Positions 53,946 through 62,065 of a DNA stretch of 64,000 nucleotides are shown in pieces. Within the stretch, counting starts at the first letter, position 1; each line of letters starts with the position of its first letter. Position numbers and translations under genes: made by a program. A model generated the notes under the pieces. That model worked only from the letters and a program-made list of their open reading frames with translations. It was not told the origin of the DNA and searched no databases. The stretch is from Gemmatimonadota bacterium (GTDB lineage Bacteria > Gemmatimonadota > Gemmatimonadetes > Gemmatimonadales > Gemmatimonadaceae), in NCBI GenBank assembly GCA_028287305.1, contig JAQBPX010000029.1, positions 1-64,000 on the forward strand, in the 5' to 3' direction.

Positions 53946-56579
53946 ATGCCGCCGAAGGACTCGCTCACGCGCTACCGCGCCAAGCGACACTTCGACGTCA
54001 CCTCCGAACCCGCCGGCAAGCGCGTCGCGAAGAAGCGCGTCTCGAAAAGGAGCGTCGCGAAGAAGCACGTCGCGAAGCGCGGTGCAACTGCCGGCTCGCT
54101 GCAGTTCGTGATCCAGAAGCACGCCGCCTCGCACCTGCACTTCGACCTCCGCCTCGAGGTGGGCGGCGTGATGAAGAGCTGGGCCGTGCCCAAGGGACCG
54201 AGCCCCGATCCCGCCGTCAAGCGGCTCGCCATGGAAGTCGAGGACCACCCCATGGAGTACAACAGCTTCGAGGGGACCATCCCGCAGGGCGAGTACGGCG
54301 GCGGCACGGTGATGCTCTGGGACCGCGGTACCTACAGCGCCGACGACGCGAGCGACGGTGACGATGAATCCGCGATGCGCGAGGGGCTCGACGCGGGCAA
54401 GGTGAGCATCACCTTCCACGGCGAGCGCATGCTCGGCTCATGGGCGCTCGTGCGCACCGCGCGCGAGGGCAAGCCGCAGTGGCTCCTGATGAAGCATCGC
54501 GATGACTACGCCGAGGAAGGCGGCGACCTGGTCGCCGAGCATGTAACGTCGGTCGAGAGCGAGCGCACCATGGACGCGATCGCGGAATCGCGGCGCAAGT
54601 GGCACAGCAACCGCGGAAAGCCCGCGAAGAAGGCCGCGAAGAAGGCCGGCGCGCGCTCGCCAGCGAAGCTTCCGCCCCTCGAGCCCATGCTCGCCACGCC
54701 CGGCACCGAGGCGCCCACCGGCAAGGGCTGGATCTACGAGCCGAAGTACGACGGCATCCGCATCCTCGCCGTCGCCGTGGACTCGCGCGTTGCGCTCATC
54801 ACGCGCAATGGACTCGACAAGAGCGCCGGCTTCCCGGAGATCACCGAGGCCGTGCGCGAGCTGCACGAGAAGCTCGGCGAGCCGGTCGTCCTCGACGGCG
54901 AGATCGTCGCGCTCGAGAACGGCGAGCCGGCGCGCTTCCAGGCACTGCAGGGGCGCATGCACGTCGCCGATCGCGGCTCCGTCACGCGCCATCGCAGTGA
55001 GTCGCCCGCTGCCTTCTACGCCTTCGACCTGCTGGTCGAGGGATCCGACGTGCTCGTCACCGAGCCGTGGCGCGCCAGGCGCGACAGGCTCACCCACCTG
55101 TTCGAGTCCGGTCCCACGCTGCGACTCGGCGACGTGCTCGGCACCTCGTCCGAGAAGGCCATCCGCCTGGCGGCAGCGAACGGATGGGAGGGCGTGATCG
55201 CCAAGCAGCAGGACGCGCCCTATCGTCCCGGCGAGCGATCGCGCGCGTGGATGAAGGTGAAGCTCGACTGGCGCGAGGAGTTCGTGATCGGCGGCTTCAC
55301 CGAGCCGCGCAACTCGCGCGAGCACTTCGGCGCGCTCCTCCTCGGCTACTACGACAAGGCCGGCGACTTCGTGTACGCGGGCCACACCGGGAGCGGGTTC
55401 TCGCAGAAGACGCTCAGCGCCATGGCGAAGAAGCTCCAGCGCCTCGAGCGCAAGACGTCGCCCTTCGTCACGAAGCCGCGCACCAATTCGCCGGCGCACT
55501 GGGTGACGCCGCAGCTGATCGCCGAGATCAAGTTCAGCGAGTGGACGAACGACGGAAAGTTGCGGCAGCCGATCTTCGTGGGCCTGCGCGACGACAAGGA
55601 GCCGACGGACGTGGTGTACGATCGCGACACGAAGCAGGTCGCGAAGCAGGTCGCGAAGAAGGTCGCGAAGCAGGTCGCGAAGAAGGTCGCGAAGAATGTC
55701 GCGGACACCCCGATCCCGCTCACGAAGCTCGACAAGGTCTTCTTCCCGAAGGGAAAGAAGACCAAGGGCGACATGATCGACTATTACACCTTCGCGGCGC
55801 CGTACATCCTGCCGGCGATCACCGACCGCCCGCTGGTGCTCAAGCGCTATCCCGATGGCATCAAGGGCGAGGCCTTCTACCAGCAGAAGGCGCCGGACGA
55901 TCCGCCGCCGGGAGTGCGAGTCGAGAAGGTGGCCGACGTGGGCCTCACTCCCGCCCGCCGCCTCATCGGTGGCAATCTTGCCACCCTGCTCTACCTCGTG
56001 CAGCTCGGCGCGATCTCGGTGGACCCCTGGCACTCGCGCGTGGACACCATCGGCTGCGCGGACTACAGCATCATCGACCTGGATCCCGGCCCGCGCGCGC
56101 CCTTCAAGCGCGCGGTGCAGGTGGCGCGCTGGGTGAAGGAGGAGCTCGACGAGCTGGGGCTGCACGCGAGCATCAAGACGAGCGGCGCAAGCGGCATCCA
56201 CGCTTACCTCCCGCTCGCGCGTGGCACGCCAAACGACGCGGCCCGCATGGTGGCCGAGCTGGTCGCCACCCGCATTGCCGAGAAGCACCCGCGGCAGGCG
56301 ACGATCATGCGCTGGGTGAAGCAGCGTCCCTCGGGCTCGATCTACGTGGACTACCTGCAGAACATCCGGGGCAAGACCGTGGCGACGGCGTACTCGCTGC
56401 GCGCGCGCCCCGACGCGACCATCTCCACTCCGCTGCGCTGGGAAGAACTCACAGACGACCTCGACCCGCGCGAGTTCACGCTCGACACCATCGAGGCGCG
56501 GCTCGCCGAGGTTGGGGACCTCTGGAATCCGGCCATGAAGAAACCCAACAAGCTGAAGAAGCTGGTGTCCAATGGTTGA
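53946..56579 (+). CDS. ligD: DNA ligase D (phosphoesterase-ligase-polymerase)
   Basis: An 877-residue NHEJ enzyme with three domains in order. The 3'-phosphoesterase spans about residues 40-200 (KHAASHLHFDLRLEVGG; FEGTIPQGEYGGG). The ATP-dependent ligase spans about 225-530, with adenylated Lys267 in YEPKYDGIRI. The primase-polymerase spans about 590-870 (TKLDKVFFPKGKKTKGDMID, SIIDLDPGPRAPF with the metal Asp pair). Two low-complexity linkers of V-A-K-x repeats separate the N-terminus from the phosphoesterase and the ligase from the polymerase. It follows Ku by 3 bp, and the next gene overlaps its end by 8 bp. Confidence 0.97.
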   Translation: MPPKDSLTRYRAKRHFDVTSEPAGKRVAKKRVSKRSVAKKHVAKRGATAGSLQFVIQKHAASHLHFDLRLEVGGVMKSWAVPKGPSPDPAVKRLAMEVEDHPMEYNSFEGTIPQGEYGGGTVMLWDRGTYSADDASDGDDESAMREGLDAGKVSITFHGERMLGSWALVRTAREGKPQWLLMKHRDDYAEEGGDLVAEHVTSVESERTMDAIAESRRKWHSNRGKPAKKAAKKAGARSPAKLPPLEPMLATPGTEAPTGKGWIYEPKYDGIRILAVAVDSRVALITRNGLDKSAGFPEITEAVRELHEKLGEPVVLDGEIVALENGEPARFQALQGRMHVADRGSVTRHRSESPAAFYAFDLLVEGSDVLVTEPWRARRDRLTHLFESGPTLRLGDVLGTSSEKAIRLAAANGWEGVIAKQQDAPYRPGERSRAWMKVKLDWREEFVIGGFTEPRNSREHFGALLLGYYDKAGDFVYAGHTGSGFSQKTLSAMAKKLQRLERKTSPFVTKPRTNSPAHWVTPQLIAEIKFSEWTNDGKLRQPIFVGLRDDKEPTDVVYDRDTKQVAKQVAKKVAKQVAKKVAKNVADTPIPLTKLDKVFFPKGKKTKGDMIDYYTFAAPYILPAITDRPLVLKRYPDGIKGEAFYQQKAPDDPPPGVRVEKVADVGLTPARRLIGGNLATLLYLVQLGAISVDPWHSRVDTIGCADYSIIDLDPGPRAPFKRAVQVARWVKEELDELGLHASIKTSGASGIHAYLPLARGTPNDAARMVAELVATRIAEKHPRQATIMRWVKQRPSGSIYVDYLQNIRGKTVATAYSLRARPDATISTPLRWEELTDDLDPREFTLDTIEARLAEVGDLWNPAMKKPNKLKKLVSNG
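55632..55703 (+). repeat. 12-bp tandem repeat encoding the LigD inter-domain linker
   Basis: Six near-identical 12-bp units (GTCGCGAAGCAG and GTCGCGAAGAAG) encode (VAKQ/K)n between the ligase and polymerase domains. A looser version of the same V-A-K-K pattern (54018-54085) encodes a linker near the N-terminus. Confidence 0.9.
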
Positions 56580-57174
56580 TCGCGGGTTCGACAACAGCCT
56601 GTGGGCGACGCATACCTTCGTCGAGTTCCGGTCGCGCGGCGGGGCGCGGCACTGGTGCGTGTTCGCGCGCGTGTGCCTCACGCCGCACCAGGGGCTCGCG
56701 CGCATGCTCGCGACCTCCGATGCCGCGCATGGGCAGTGTGCGTCGTGCGCCGATCGTGGCATTCCCGGCGACGCCTCCACCGGCGTGCTGGACGAATACA
56801 CCTGGCGCGTGGCGGCGGAACGGGGCACCGACGCGCCCAACATCATCCCGGTCAGCGAGGCGGCGCGCTGGCTGGCGCAGGGCACCTCGCGTCGCTGGCC
56901 CGCGAGCGACGCCACGCGTGTCACCGACCCACGCTGGTCGCACGCGACGTGGCTCTCCACGCGCGAGCTCTCGGAGCTGATGACGGCCGGCGCCACGCGC
57001 GACCCCGAGGGCGCCGCGCCCGAGGTCCATGCGGTGTGGCGGATGATGGAGGCGCTCGACGACCGCTACGAGGTGCGCGTGGTGGTCTGGTTCGAGCGGC
57101 GCGCGGTGCTCGTGGAGCGTGTAGGCCCCGGCCGGCCGGCGAGCGCGTGGGAAAGCGCGCGCCGCGGCTGGTAG
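56572..57174 (+). CDS. Hypothetical protein within the NHEJ block
   Basis: A 200-residue soluble protein of unknown function. A Cys-containing segment (GQCASCADRGIP) suggests metal binding but is incomplete as a zinc knuckle. W-rich strands (LWATHTFVEFRSRGGARHWC; RVVVWFERRAVLVERVG) flank it. Its ATG overlaps the ligD stop by 8 bases, and the next ligase gene starts 3 bp after its own stop, so it is clearly cotranscribed with end-joining genes. Confidence 0.75.
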   Translation: MVDRGFDNSLWATHTFVEFRSRGGARHWCVFARVCLTPHQGLARMLATSDAAHGQCASCADRGIPGDASTGVLDEYTWRVAAERGTDAPNIIPVSEAARWLAQGTSRRWPASDATRVTDPRWSHATWLSTRELSELMTAGATRDPEGAAPEVHAVWRMMEALDDRYEVRVVVWFERRAVLVERVGPGRPASAWESARRGW

Positions 57175-57177
57175 CTG

Positions 57178-58194
57178 ATGAGCCTTCCGCTTCCCCGTTC
57201 GTTCGAGCCCCAGGAGGCGAGCACCGCCGATGAGCTCCCGTCTGGAGGTGGGTGGCGCTACGAGCCGAAGTGGGACGGATTCCGCTGCCTCGCCTTTCGC
57301 GACGGAGACACGGTGGACCTGCGCTCCAAGGCGGGCAAGCCGCTCACGCGCTACTTCCCCGAGCTGGTCGAGGCGCTGCTCGCGCTGCGAGCGAAGCAGT
57401 TCGTGATCGACGGGGAGATCGTCGTCACCGACAATGGCGCTCTCTCCTTCGACGCGTTGCTCCAGCGCGTGCATCCCGCGGCGAGTCGCATCGAGAAGCT
57501 TTCGCGCGAGACGCCTGCTGGGTTGGTGGTGTTCGACCTGCTGGTGGACGCGAAGGGCAAGGACCTGACGGCGGCGCCGCTCAGCGCCCGCGTGAAGGCG
57601 CTGGCGTCCTTCGCGAAGCAGTTCAAGGGGACCACGGTGGCCCTCAGCCCAGGCACCAGTGACATCCGCTCTGCCAGGCGCTGGCTCACCGGGCGCAGTG
57701 GGACCGACGGCGTGATGGCGAAGCGGCTCGACTGCCCCTACGCGACCGGCACGCGCGACGCGATGGTGAAGGTCAAGCGGAAGCGGACGGCCGACTGCGT
57801 GGTCGGCGGCTTTCGCTACTCGAGCGCCGGCAAGACGCTCGGCTCATTGCTCCTGGGGTTGTATGACGCAGGCAGGCTGCTGCATCACGTGGGCTTCACG
57901 TCAAACGTGCCAAAGGACGAGCGCGCGAAGATCCTGCGCTGGCTCGAGAAGCACATCGTGAAGGAGAGCTTCACGGGAAAGGCGCCGGGGGGCCCGAGCC
58001 GCTGGGCCGCGGTGGAGCGCGAGTGGTTCCCGGTGAAGCCGGAGATGGTGATCGAGGTCGGCTACGATCACGTGAGCAACGAGCGCTTCCGGCACGGCAC
58101 GAGCTTCGTGCGCGAGCGGCCCGACAAGGCGCCGCGGCAGTGCACCTACCAGCAGATCATGCCGATCGCGAAACGTCAGCGGAAGCGCCGCTGA
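57178..58194 (+). CDS. Stand-alone ATP-dependent DNA ligase (LigC type)
   Basis: A 338-residue minimal ligase with only the nucleotidyltransferase and OB-fold domains. The adenylated lysine is Lys31 in WRYEPKWDGFRCLAF. IDGEIVV, GTDGVMAKRLD and MVKVKRKRTADCVVGGFR are further ligase motifs, and the OB-fold holds VEVGYDHVSNERFRHG-type residues. It resembles LigC of mycobacterial NHEJ, an accessory ligase. The ATG at 57178 is used. Its 3' end overlaps a minus-strand small gene by 38 bp. Confidence 0.93.
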   Translation: MSLPLPRSFEPQEASTADELPSGGGWRYEPKWDGFRCLAFRDGDTVDLRSKAGKPLTRYFPELVEALLALRAKQFVIDGEIVVTDNGALSFDALLQRVHPAASRIEKLSRETPAGLVVFDLLVDAKGKDLTAAPLSARVKALASFAKQFKGTTVALSPGTSDIRSARRWLTGRSGTDGVMAKRLDCPYATGTRDAMVKVKRKRTADCVVGGFRYSSAGKTLGSLLLGLYDAGRLLHHVGFTSNVPKDERAKILRWLEKHIVKESFTGKAPGGPSRWAAVEREWFPVKPEMVIEVGYDHVSNERFRHGTSFVRERPDKAPRQCTYQQIMPIAKRQRKRR

Positions 58195-58387
58195 ACTCGT
58201 CCATGCGATACCAGCGCACGGAGCCCTCGCGCGTCGTGCAGCGCGCGAAGTAGACCTCGCGTCCATCGCGATCGCGCTCGGGCGACCAGAATCCATCCCA
58301 CTGCTCGCCCTCGGCGGGGCGGCAGAGCGAAGTGACCGGGGCCGGCATCAGCCAGCTCTTCGGCGCTGCACAGGGTACGAGCTGCAT
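58157..58387 (-). CDS. Small hypothetical protein, paralogue B flanking the NHEJ block
   Basis: A 76-residue protein of unknown function. REVYFARCTTREGSVRWYRM matches the centre of the protein at 52414-52785. The ATG at 58385-58387 is preferred because GGAGG precedes it by 8 bases and it then starts MQLV, like the MHLV of the paralogue. ATG codons at 58402 and 58450 would add 5 or 21 residues. Its 3' end overlaps the LigC-type gene in antisense by 38 bp. Confidence 0.68.
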   Translation of the reverse strand: MQLVPCAAPKSWLMPAPVTSLCRPAEGEQWDGFWSPERDRDGREVYFARCTTREGSVRWYRMDEFSGASADVSRSA

Positions 58388-58439
58388 TGCGTCGTCCTCC
58401 ATGAAACCGTGCTTCGGGAGGATACTATGCGATGCGTTG

Positions 58440-58584
58440 CTGCGCTGCACAATAGCGACAGTGGGCTAAGTCGTTGTGGTTGTTGTGGATAAGTAGCCTC
58501 GCCCTTCTGTGGAAAAACCATGTCGCAGCAGTGCAACTGGCGATTGCAACACGAGATACGACGTGGAATGGTCGTGTGGAAAGG
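58440..58584. promoter_or_regulatory. Spacer with DnaA-box-like words
   Basis: TGTGGATAA at 58484-58492 is the exact complement of the DnaA box TTATCCACA. TGTGGAAAA at 58508-58516 and TGTGGAAAG at 58575-58583 are close variants, all in the same orientation. The spacer is noticeably less GC-rich than the flanking genes. Whether DnaA binds here is unknown. Confidence 0.45.
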
Positions 58585-59295
58585 TCAGTGGAGCGAGAAC
58601 ACGAACGGCATGCGCACCAGGGTGCGAACCGGCCGGCCTCCCACCTCTCCCGGCATGAACCGCAGCGCGGGCAGCGTGCTGCGCACGGCGTCGCTGAACA
58701 GTGCATGCGGGCTCGACACGATCATCACGCTGCCGCGCTCGATGTTGCCGACCGAGTCGATCACGAACTGTGCGACCACTTCGCCTTCCACGCTGCCGCG
58801 GCGCAGGACGTCGGGATAGGGAGGCGTCGTCACGCGCCCTCGCACGGTGGGCAGGCGATCCACGCGCGCGGCGTCGATCACCCCGCCGGGAATGCCGATG
58901 CCGTTGCCGGATGCACCGCCGCCCGACAGCGGCACGATGCCGGACGACACCACTCCGCTGAATGGATCTGAGCCGCTCACGTGGATGCGGATGTCCACCT
59001 CGGGAATCCCGATCGGGGTGATCGTGGGCGCACTCACGACGAGCGTCGGTGTCTGCTCGCGTATAACCGATGTACTGGGCGACGATGCCGGTCGCGCGTG
59101 TCGGGGCGCCTCGGCAGGCGCCGGGATGTATATCGTCGTGTGCTCCTCCGGCTTCGTCGCCTTTGCGCCGCCCTTCTTCGCCTGCGTGCCGATTACCGCC
59201 AGTGCGATGATCGCGGCGTGGATGGTCACGCTGGCAAGCGACCCGCCACGCCGCGCCGTGCCGGTGGGCTTCGACTCCATGAGCTGCTGGAACAT
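58585..59295 (-). CDS. TonB-family energy transducer
   Basis: A 236-residue protein with one membrane anchor near residues 20-38 (LASVTIHAAIIALAVIGTQ). A Pro/Thr-rich periplasmic spacer follows, then a C-terminal TonB domain (PPYPDVLRRGSVEGEVVAQF ... LPALRFMPGEVGGRPVRTLV). This is the normal TonB plan: it would pass energy from ExbB/ExbD to outer-membrane receptors. The exbB/D genes are not in the window. The ATG at 59295 has GAGGAGG at good spacing. Confidence 0.9.
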   Translation of the reverse strand: MFQQLMESKPTGTARRGGSLASVTIHAAIIALAVIGTQAKKGGAKATKPEEHTTIYIPAPAEAPRHARPASSPSTSVIREQTPTLVVSAPTITPIGIPEVDIRIHVSGSDPFSGVVSSGIVPLSGGGASGNGIGIPGGVIDAARVDRLPTVRGRVTTPPYPDVLRRGSVEGEVVAQFVIDSVGNIERGSVMIVSSPHALFSDAVRSTLPALRFMPGEVGGRPVRTLVRMPFVFSLH

Positions 59296-59362
59296 GACGC
59301 GCCTCCTCGAAGTGGTTCATTCGAGGATACCCGCCGATCATGTACTGCCCGTGACCGCGCGG

Positions 59363-60487
59363 TTAGCGGTGGATTTCACGCGGATTATGAATTGATGAAG
59401 GGACCTTCGACTGTCGGTCGGGGAGCAACACCCCGGGCGGCGCATCGCCGAGGAACGTCACCGACAGGAGGCGCTGGTCCTCCGTCGCCTCGCCCGTGCC
59501 ACGACCGAACAGCCCGACCTTCGTGTAGTTCACTCCCCACACGTGGTCGAGCACCACGATGTCACTGCCGATCTCTCGATAGACGCTCGTGACCGTCACG
59601 CCGCGCAGGCCGCGCATCGCCGCCGGCGGCTTCGTGAGCCGCAGCTGCGCGCGGCGGAGCTGGAAGCTCGCCGTGTCCAGGTACACCGAGCCATCGACGT
59701 CCGGCGCCATGTGCTTCGCATAGGTCTTGAAGTCGATGCGCACCAGCCGCTGGTCGCCCACGGTCTCCACGCCCGCATACTCGAAGCAGTGCAGCGCCTC
59801 GAAGCTCGAGTCCGCGAAGTCCGTGAGCGCCGGCACGTGCAGCACCCACTCGGCGTGCAGCCCCTGTCTCATCTCGTTGGCCACCACGTGACCGGGTCGA
59901 TAGTGCCAGTCGGCCGTGCTGCGAAAAATCACCGAGTCCACGCCCTCCACCTTGCGGCTGCCACTCGATCCGCTGCCGAGCGTGCGCTCCATCAGCATCT
60001 GGTACGGATAGCTGTCGCGCAGCAGCCGCATGCGGTTCGCGTTCTCGCGCAGCTGCTCGAACACCGCCCACGACACGGGATCCCGCGCGCGAGTCGGCGC
60101 GCCGGGCGTGAGGCACGGCTTGTCGGGCGTGACGCGCACCGCCGCCAGCCGCACCGCCAGTCGCGTGAGCGCCACGCGCACCTGCACGGGCTGTCCCGCG
60201 ATCACGGTGATCGTGGTGTCGGCCGACGCGTAGCCCAGGTGCCGAACCACGAGGCGCTGGCGCCCCGCGGCCACGCCCGTGAGGGTGAAGATCCCGCGAT
60301 CGTCGGTGAAGCGCTCGACGCCGAGCGCGGGAATCGCGATCACCGCGTGCGAAAGGGCCGCGCCAGCCTCTCGGCTCACCACCGCTCCCCGGACGATGGT
60401 GGCGGTGTCCGCGGGTGACTGCGCGCGACCGACGTTCGGCGCGAGGAGGGACAGCGAGGCAATCAGGAGGACGAGTGACGGGCGCAT
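59363..60487 (-). CDS. Exported carboxypeptidase-regulatory-like domain protein
   Basis: A 374-residue exported protein. A signal peptide (RPSLVLLIASLSLLAPNVGRAQ) leads into a carboxypeptidase-regulatory-like beta-sandwich (about residues 30-115): IVRGAVVSREAGAALSHAVI, FTDDRGIFTLTGVAAGRQRL, LVVRHLGYA. The remaining 250 residues form a beta-rich domain with VDSVIFRSTADWHYRPGH and VYLDTASFQLRRAQL, which I do not recognise. Such proteins are often found near TonB systems in this phylum. The ATG at 60487 begins the signal peptide. Confidence 0.8.
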   Translation of the reverse strand: MRPSLVLLIASLSLLAPNVGRAQSPADTATIVRGAVVSREAGAALSHAVIAIPALGVERFTDDRGIFTLTGVAAGRQRLVVRHLGYASADTTITVIAGQPVQVRVALTRLAVRLAAVRVTPDKPCLTPGAPTRARDPVSWAVFEQLRENANRMRLLRDSYPYQMLMERTLGSGSSGSRKVEGVDSVIFRSTADWHYRPGHVVANEMRQGLHAEWVLHVPALTDFADSSFEALHCFEYAGVETVGDQRLVRIDFKTYAKHMAPDVDGSVYLDTASFQLRRAQLRLTKPPAAMRGLRGVTVTSVYREIGSDIVVLDHVWGVNYTKVGLFGRGTGEATEDQRLLSVTFLGDAPPGVLLPDRQSKVPSSIHNPREIHR

Positions 60488-60504
60488 GTCCGAGTGTAAC
60501 GCGC

Positions 60505-60798
60505 TCAACTCGCCTTCGCGTCACCCTCGCCGATTCGCTTCACCCGGCTGCGCGGTTTCACGAGGTCACCCGAGAGCGACAGGTCGACCAGCTCCCCGTC
60601 CGAGAGGGACTCCCATTCGTTGGGTATGGGGGCCAGGCGCCGCTTCTCCCCGGCGCGCTCGAAGCACAGCCATCCAAGCGCCAGCGTCGCCTCGAGGGGC
60701 GCCTTTGGGTCTGTGGTCGACCGCTTTCCCGCGGACGGTCGCACCTCCCACACATCCCACGTGTGGCCCTGCGCGTCTTCGAACTGGCGATATGGCAT
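60505..60798 (-). CDS. Small hypothetical protein
   Basis: A 97-residue cytoplasmic protein. MPYRQFEDAQGHTWDVWEV and LGWLCFERAGEKRRLAPIP suggest a compact beta-domain built around conserved Trp and Arg residues, and the acidic LSDGELVDLSLSG forms a helix near the end. I do not recognise a named family. The start is the ATG at 60796-60798. It lies 17 bp upstream of the regulatory-like-domain gene and diverges from the sugar dehydrogenase gene. Confidence 0.7.
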   Translation of the reverse strand: MPYRQFEDAQGHTWDVWEVRPSAGKRSTTDPKAPLEATLALGWLCFERAGEKRRLAPIPNEWESLSDGELVDLSLSGDLVKPRSRVKRIGEGDAKAS

Positions 60799-60873
60799 CG
60801 CGTGCTGATCTGGCGTCGGCGTCGACGATCGGAGGCTGGCGAAGGCTGCAGGTTGTGCGCCACGTTACGCCGC

Positions 60874-62022
60874 ATGTCACGTGACCCGCTCCTCCTGCTC
60901 TCGCTCACGGTCGTGGCCGCCTGCGGTGGCGCGCATCCCAAAGGCCCCGCGCAGGCCTCGCCCCAGCCGAAGTCGCGCGCGGGCGTGGTGCAGGCGGTGA
61001 CCGTGGCGAGTGGCCTCGAGCATCCCTGGGCCTTGCAGTTCCTGCCCGATGGGCGCCTGCTCGTGACCGAGCGGCCAGGCCGGTTGCGCCTGGTCACGAT
61101 GGATGGTCACGTCTCCTCGCCGATCACGGGCGTGCCCGCGGTTTATCACCAGGGGCAGGGCGGACTGCTCGACGTCGCCATCGACCCGGACTTCACGAGC
61201 AATCACCTCGTGTACCTGTCGTTCTCGGAGCCTGAGGGAAGCGTGGCCGGCACGTCGGTGATGCGGGGCGTGCTGCGGGACAGCTCGCTCGACAGCGTGC
61301 AGGTGATCTACCGGCAGCAGCCCAAGGTCGGCGGCGGCGCCCACTTCGGCTCGCGGCTCGTGTTCGCGCGCGACGGCACCCTCTTCATCACGCAGGGGGA
61401 GCGCTACGATTTTCGCGCGCGCGCGCAGCAGCTCGACAGCGACCTTGGCAAGGTTGTGCGCGTCAACCGCGACGGCAGCCTGCCGCGAGACAACCCATTT
61501 CGCGGCCAGCGCGACGCCTTGCCGGAGATCTGGTCGTACGGGCACCGCAACGTGCAGGCGGCCGCGCTCGACCCGACCACGGGACGGCTGTGGACCGTGG
61601 AGCACGGCGCGATGGGCGGTGACGAGCTCAATCACCCCGAAGCCGGCAAGAACTACGGCTGGCCGGTGATCACGTATGGCGTGGACTACAACGGACGCCA
61701 CATCGGCCAGGGCGCCGAGAAGGAGGGGATGGAGCAGCCCGTGTACTACTGGGATCCCGTGATCGCGCCGAGCGGCATGGCGTTCTACACGGGCGACGCG
61801 ATGCCGGGGTGGAAGGGGAGCATCCTCATCGGGTCGCTGGCCGGCTCACTGGTGCGGCTCACCATGGCGAACGGCCGGGTGACGAGCGAGGAGCGCTACC
61901 TGGGCGAGCTCGGTGAGCGCATTCGCGACGTGCAGGTGGGGCCGGACGGGCTGGTCTATCTCGTGACCGACAATGAGAAGGGTCGCGTGCTGCGAGTGTC
62001 GCCGGCGCCGAGGAAGAAATAG
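60874..62022 (+). CDS. PQQ-dependent sugar dehydrogenase family lipoprotein
   Basis: A 382-residue six-bladed beta-propeller of the soluble aldose dehydrogenase family (YliI-like). A lipobox (LTVVAACGGA) anchors it to a membrane. Blade motifs are LEHPWALQFLPDGRLLVTER, GGLLDVAIDPDF, GGAHFGSRLVF, PEIWSYGHRNVQ, and WTVEHGAMGGDELNHPEAGKNYGWP. The His, Asp and Arg residues expected around PQQ are in these loops. It would oxidise aldoses in the periplasm. The ATG at 60874 begins the signal segment. A dispersed-repeat copy begins 3 bases after its stop. Confidence 0.93.
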   Translation: MSRDPLLLLSLTVVAACGGAHPKGPAQASPQPKSRAGVVQAVTVASGLEHPWALQFLPDGRLLVTERPGRLRLVTMDGHVSSPITGVPAVYHQGQGGLLDVAIDPDFTSNHLVYLSFSEPEGSVAGTSVMRGVLRDSSLDSVQVIYRQQPKVGGGAHFGSRLVFARDGTLFITQGERYDFRARAQQLDSDLGKVVRVNRDGSLPRDNPFRGQRDALPEIWSYGHRNVQAAALDPTTGRLWTVEHGAMGGDELNHPEAGKNYGWPVITYGVDYNGRHIGQGAEKEGMEQPVYYWDPVIAPSGMAFYTGDAMPGWKGSILIGSLAGSLVRLTMANGRVTSEERYLGELGERIRDVQVGPDGLVYLVTDNEKGRVLRVSPAPRKK

Positions 62023-62024
62023 AA

Positions 62025-62060
62025 GTCGTCCTGAGCGAAGCGAGGGACCTGCCGTTGCAG
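62025..62060 (+). repeat. Dispersed ~35-bp repeat between two convergent genes
   Basis: GTCGTCCTGAGCGAAGCGAG followed by GGACCTGCCGTTGCAG. It lies 3 bases after the sugar-dehydrogenase stop and 5 bases before the 3' end of the alkaline-phosphatase-like gene, occupying almost the whole 43-bp spacer. Confidence 0.9.
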
Positions 62061-62065
62061 TTGTC

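Noticed and set aside
54438..56996. Long minus-strand open frame opposite LigD
   Set aside because: It is a shadow of the ligD gene; no motif or start site supports it.
58440..58584. Replication origin
   Set aside because: Only one perfect DnaA box and two variants, no AT-rich unwinding region, and none of the usual origin genes (dnaA, dnaN, gidA, parAB) nearby.
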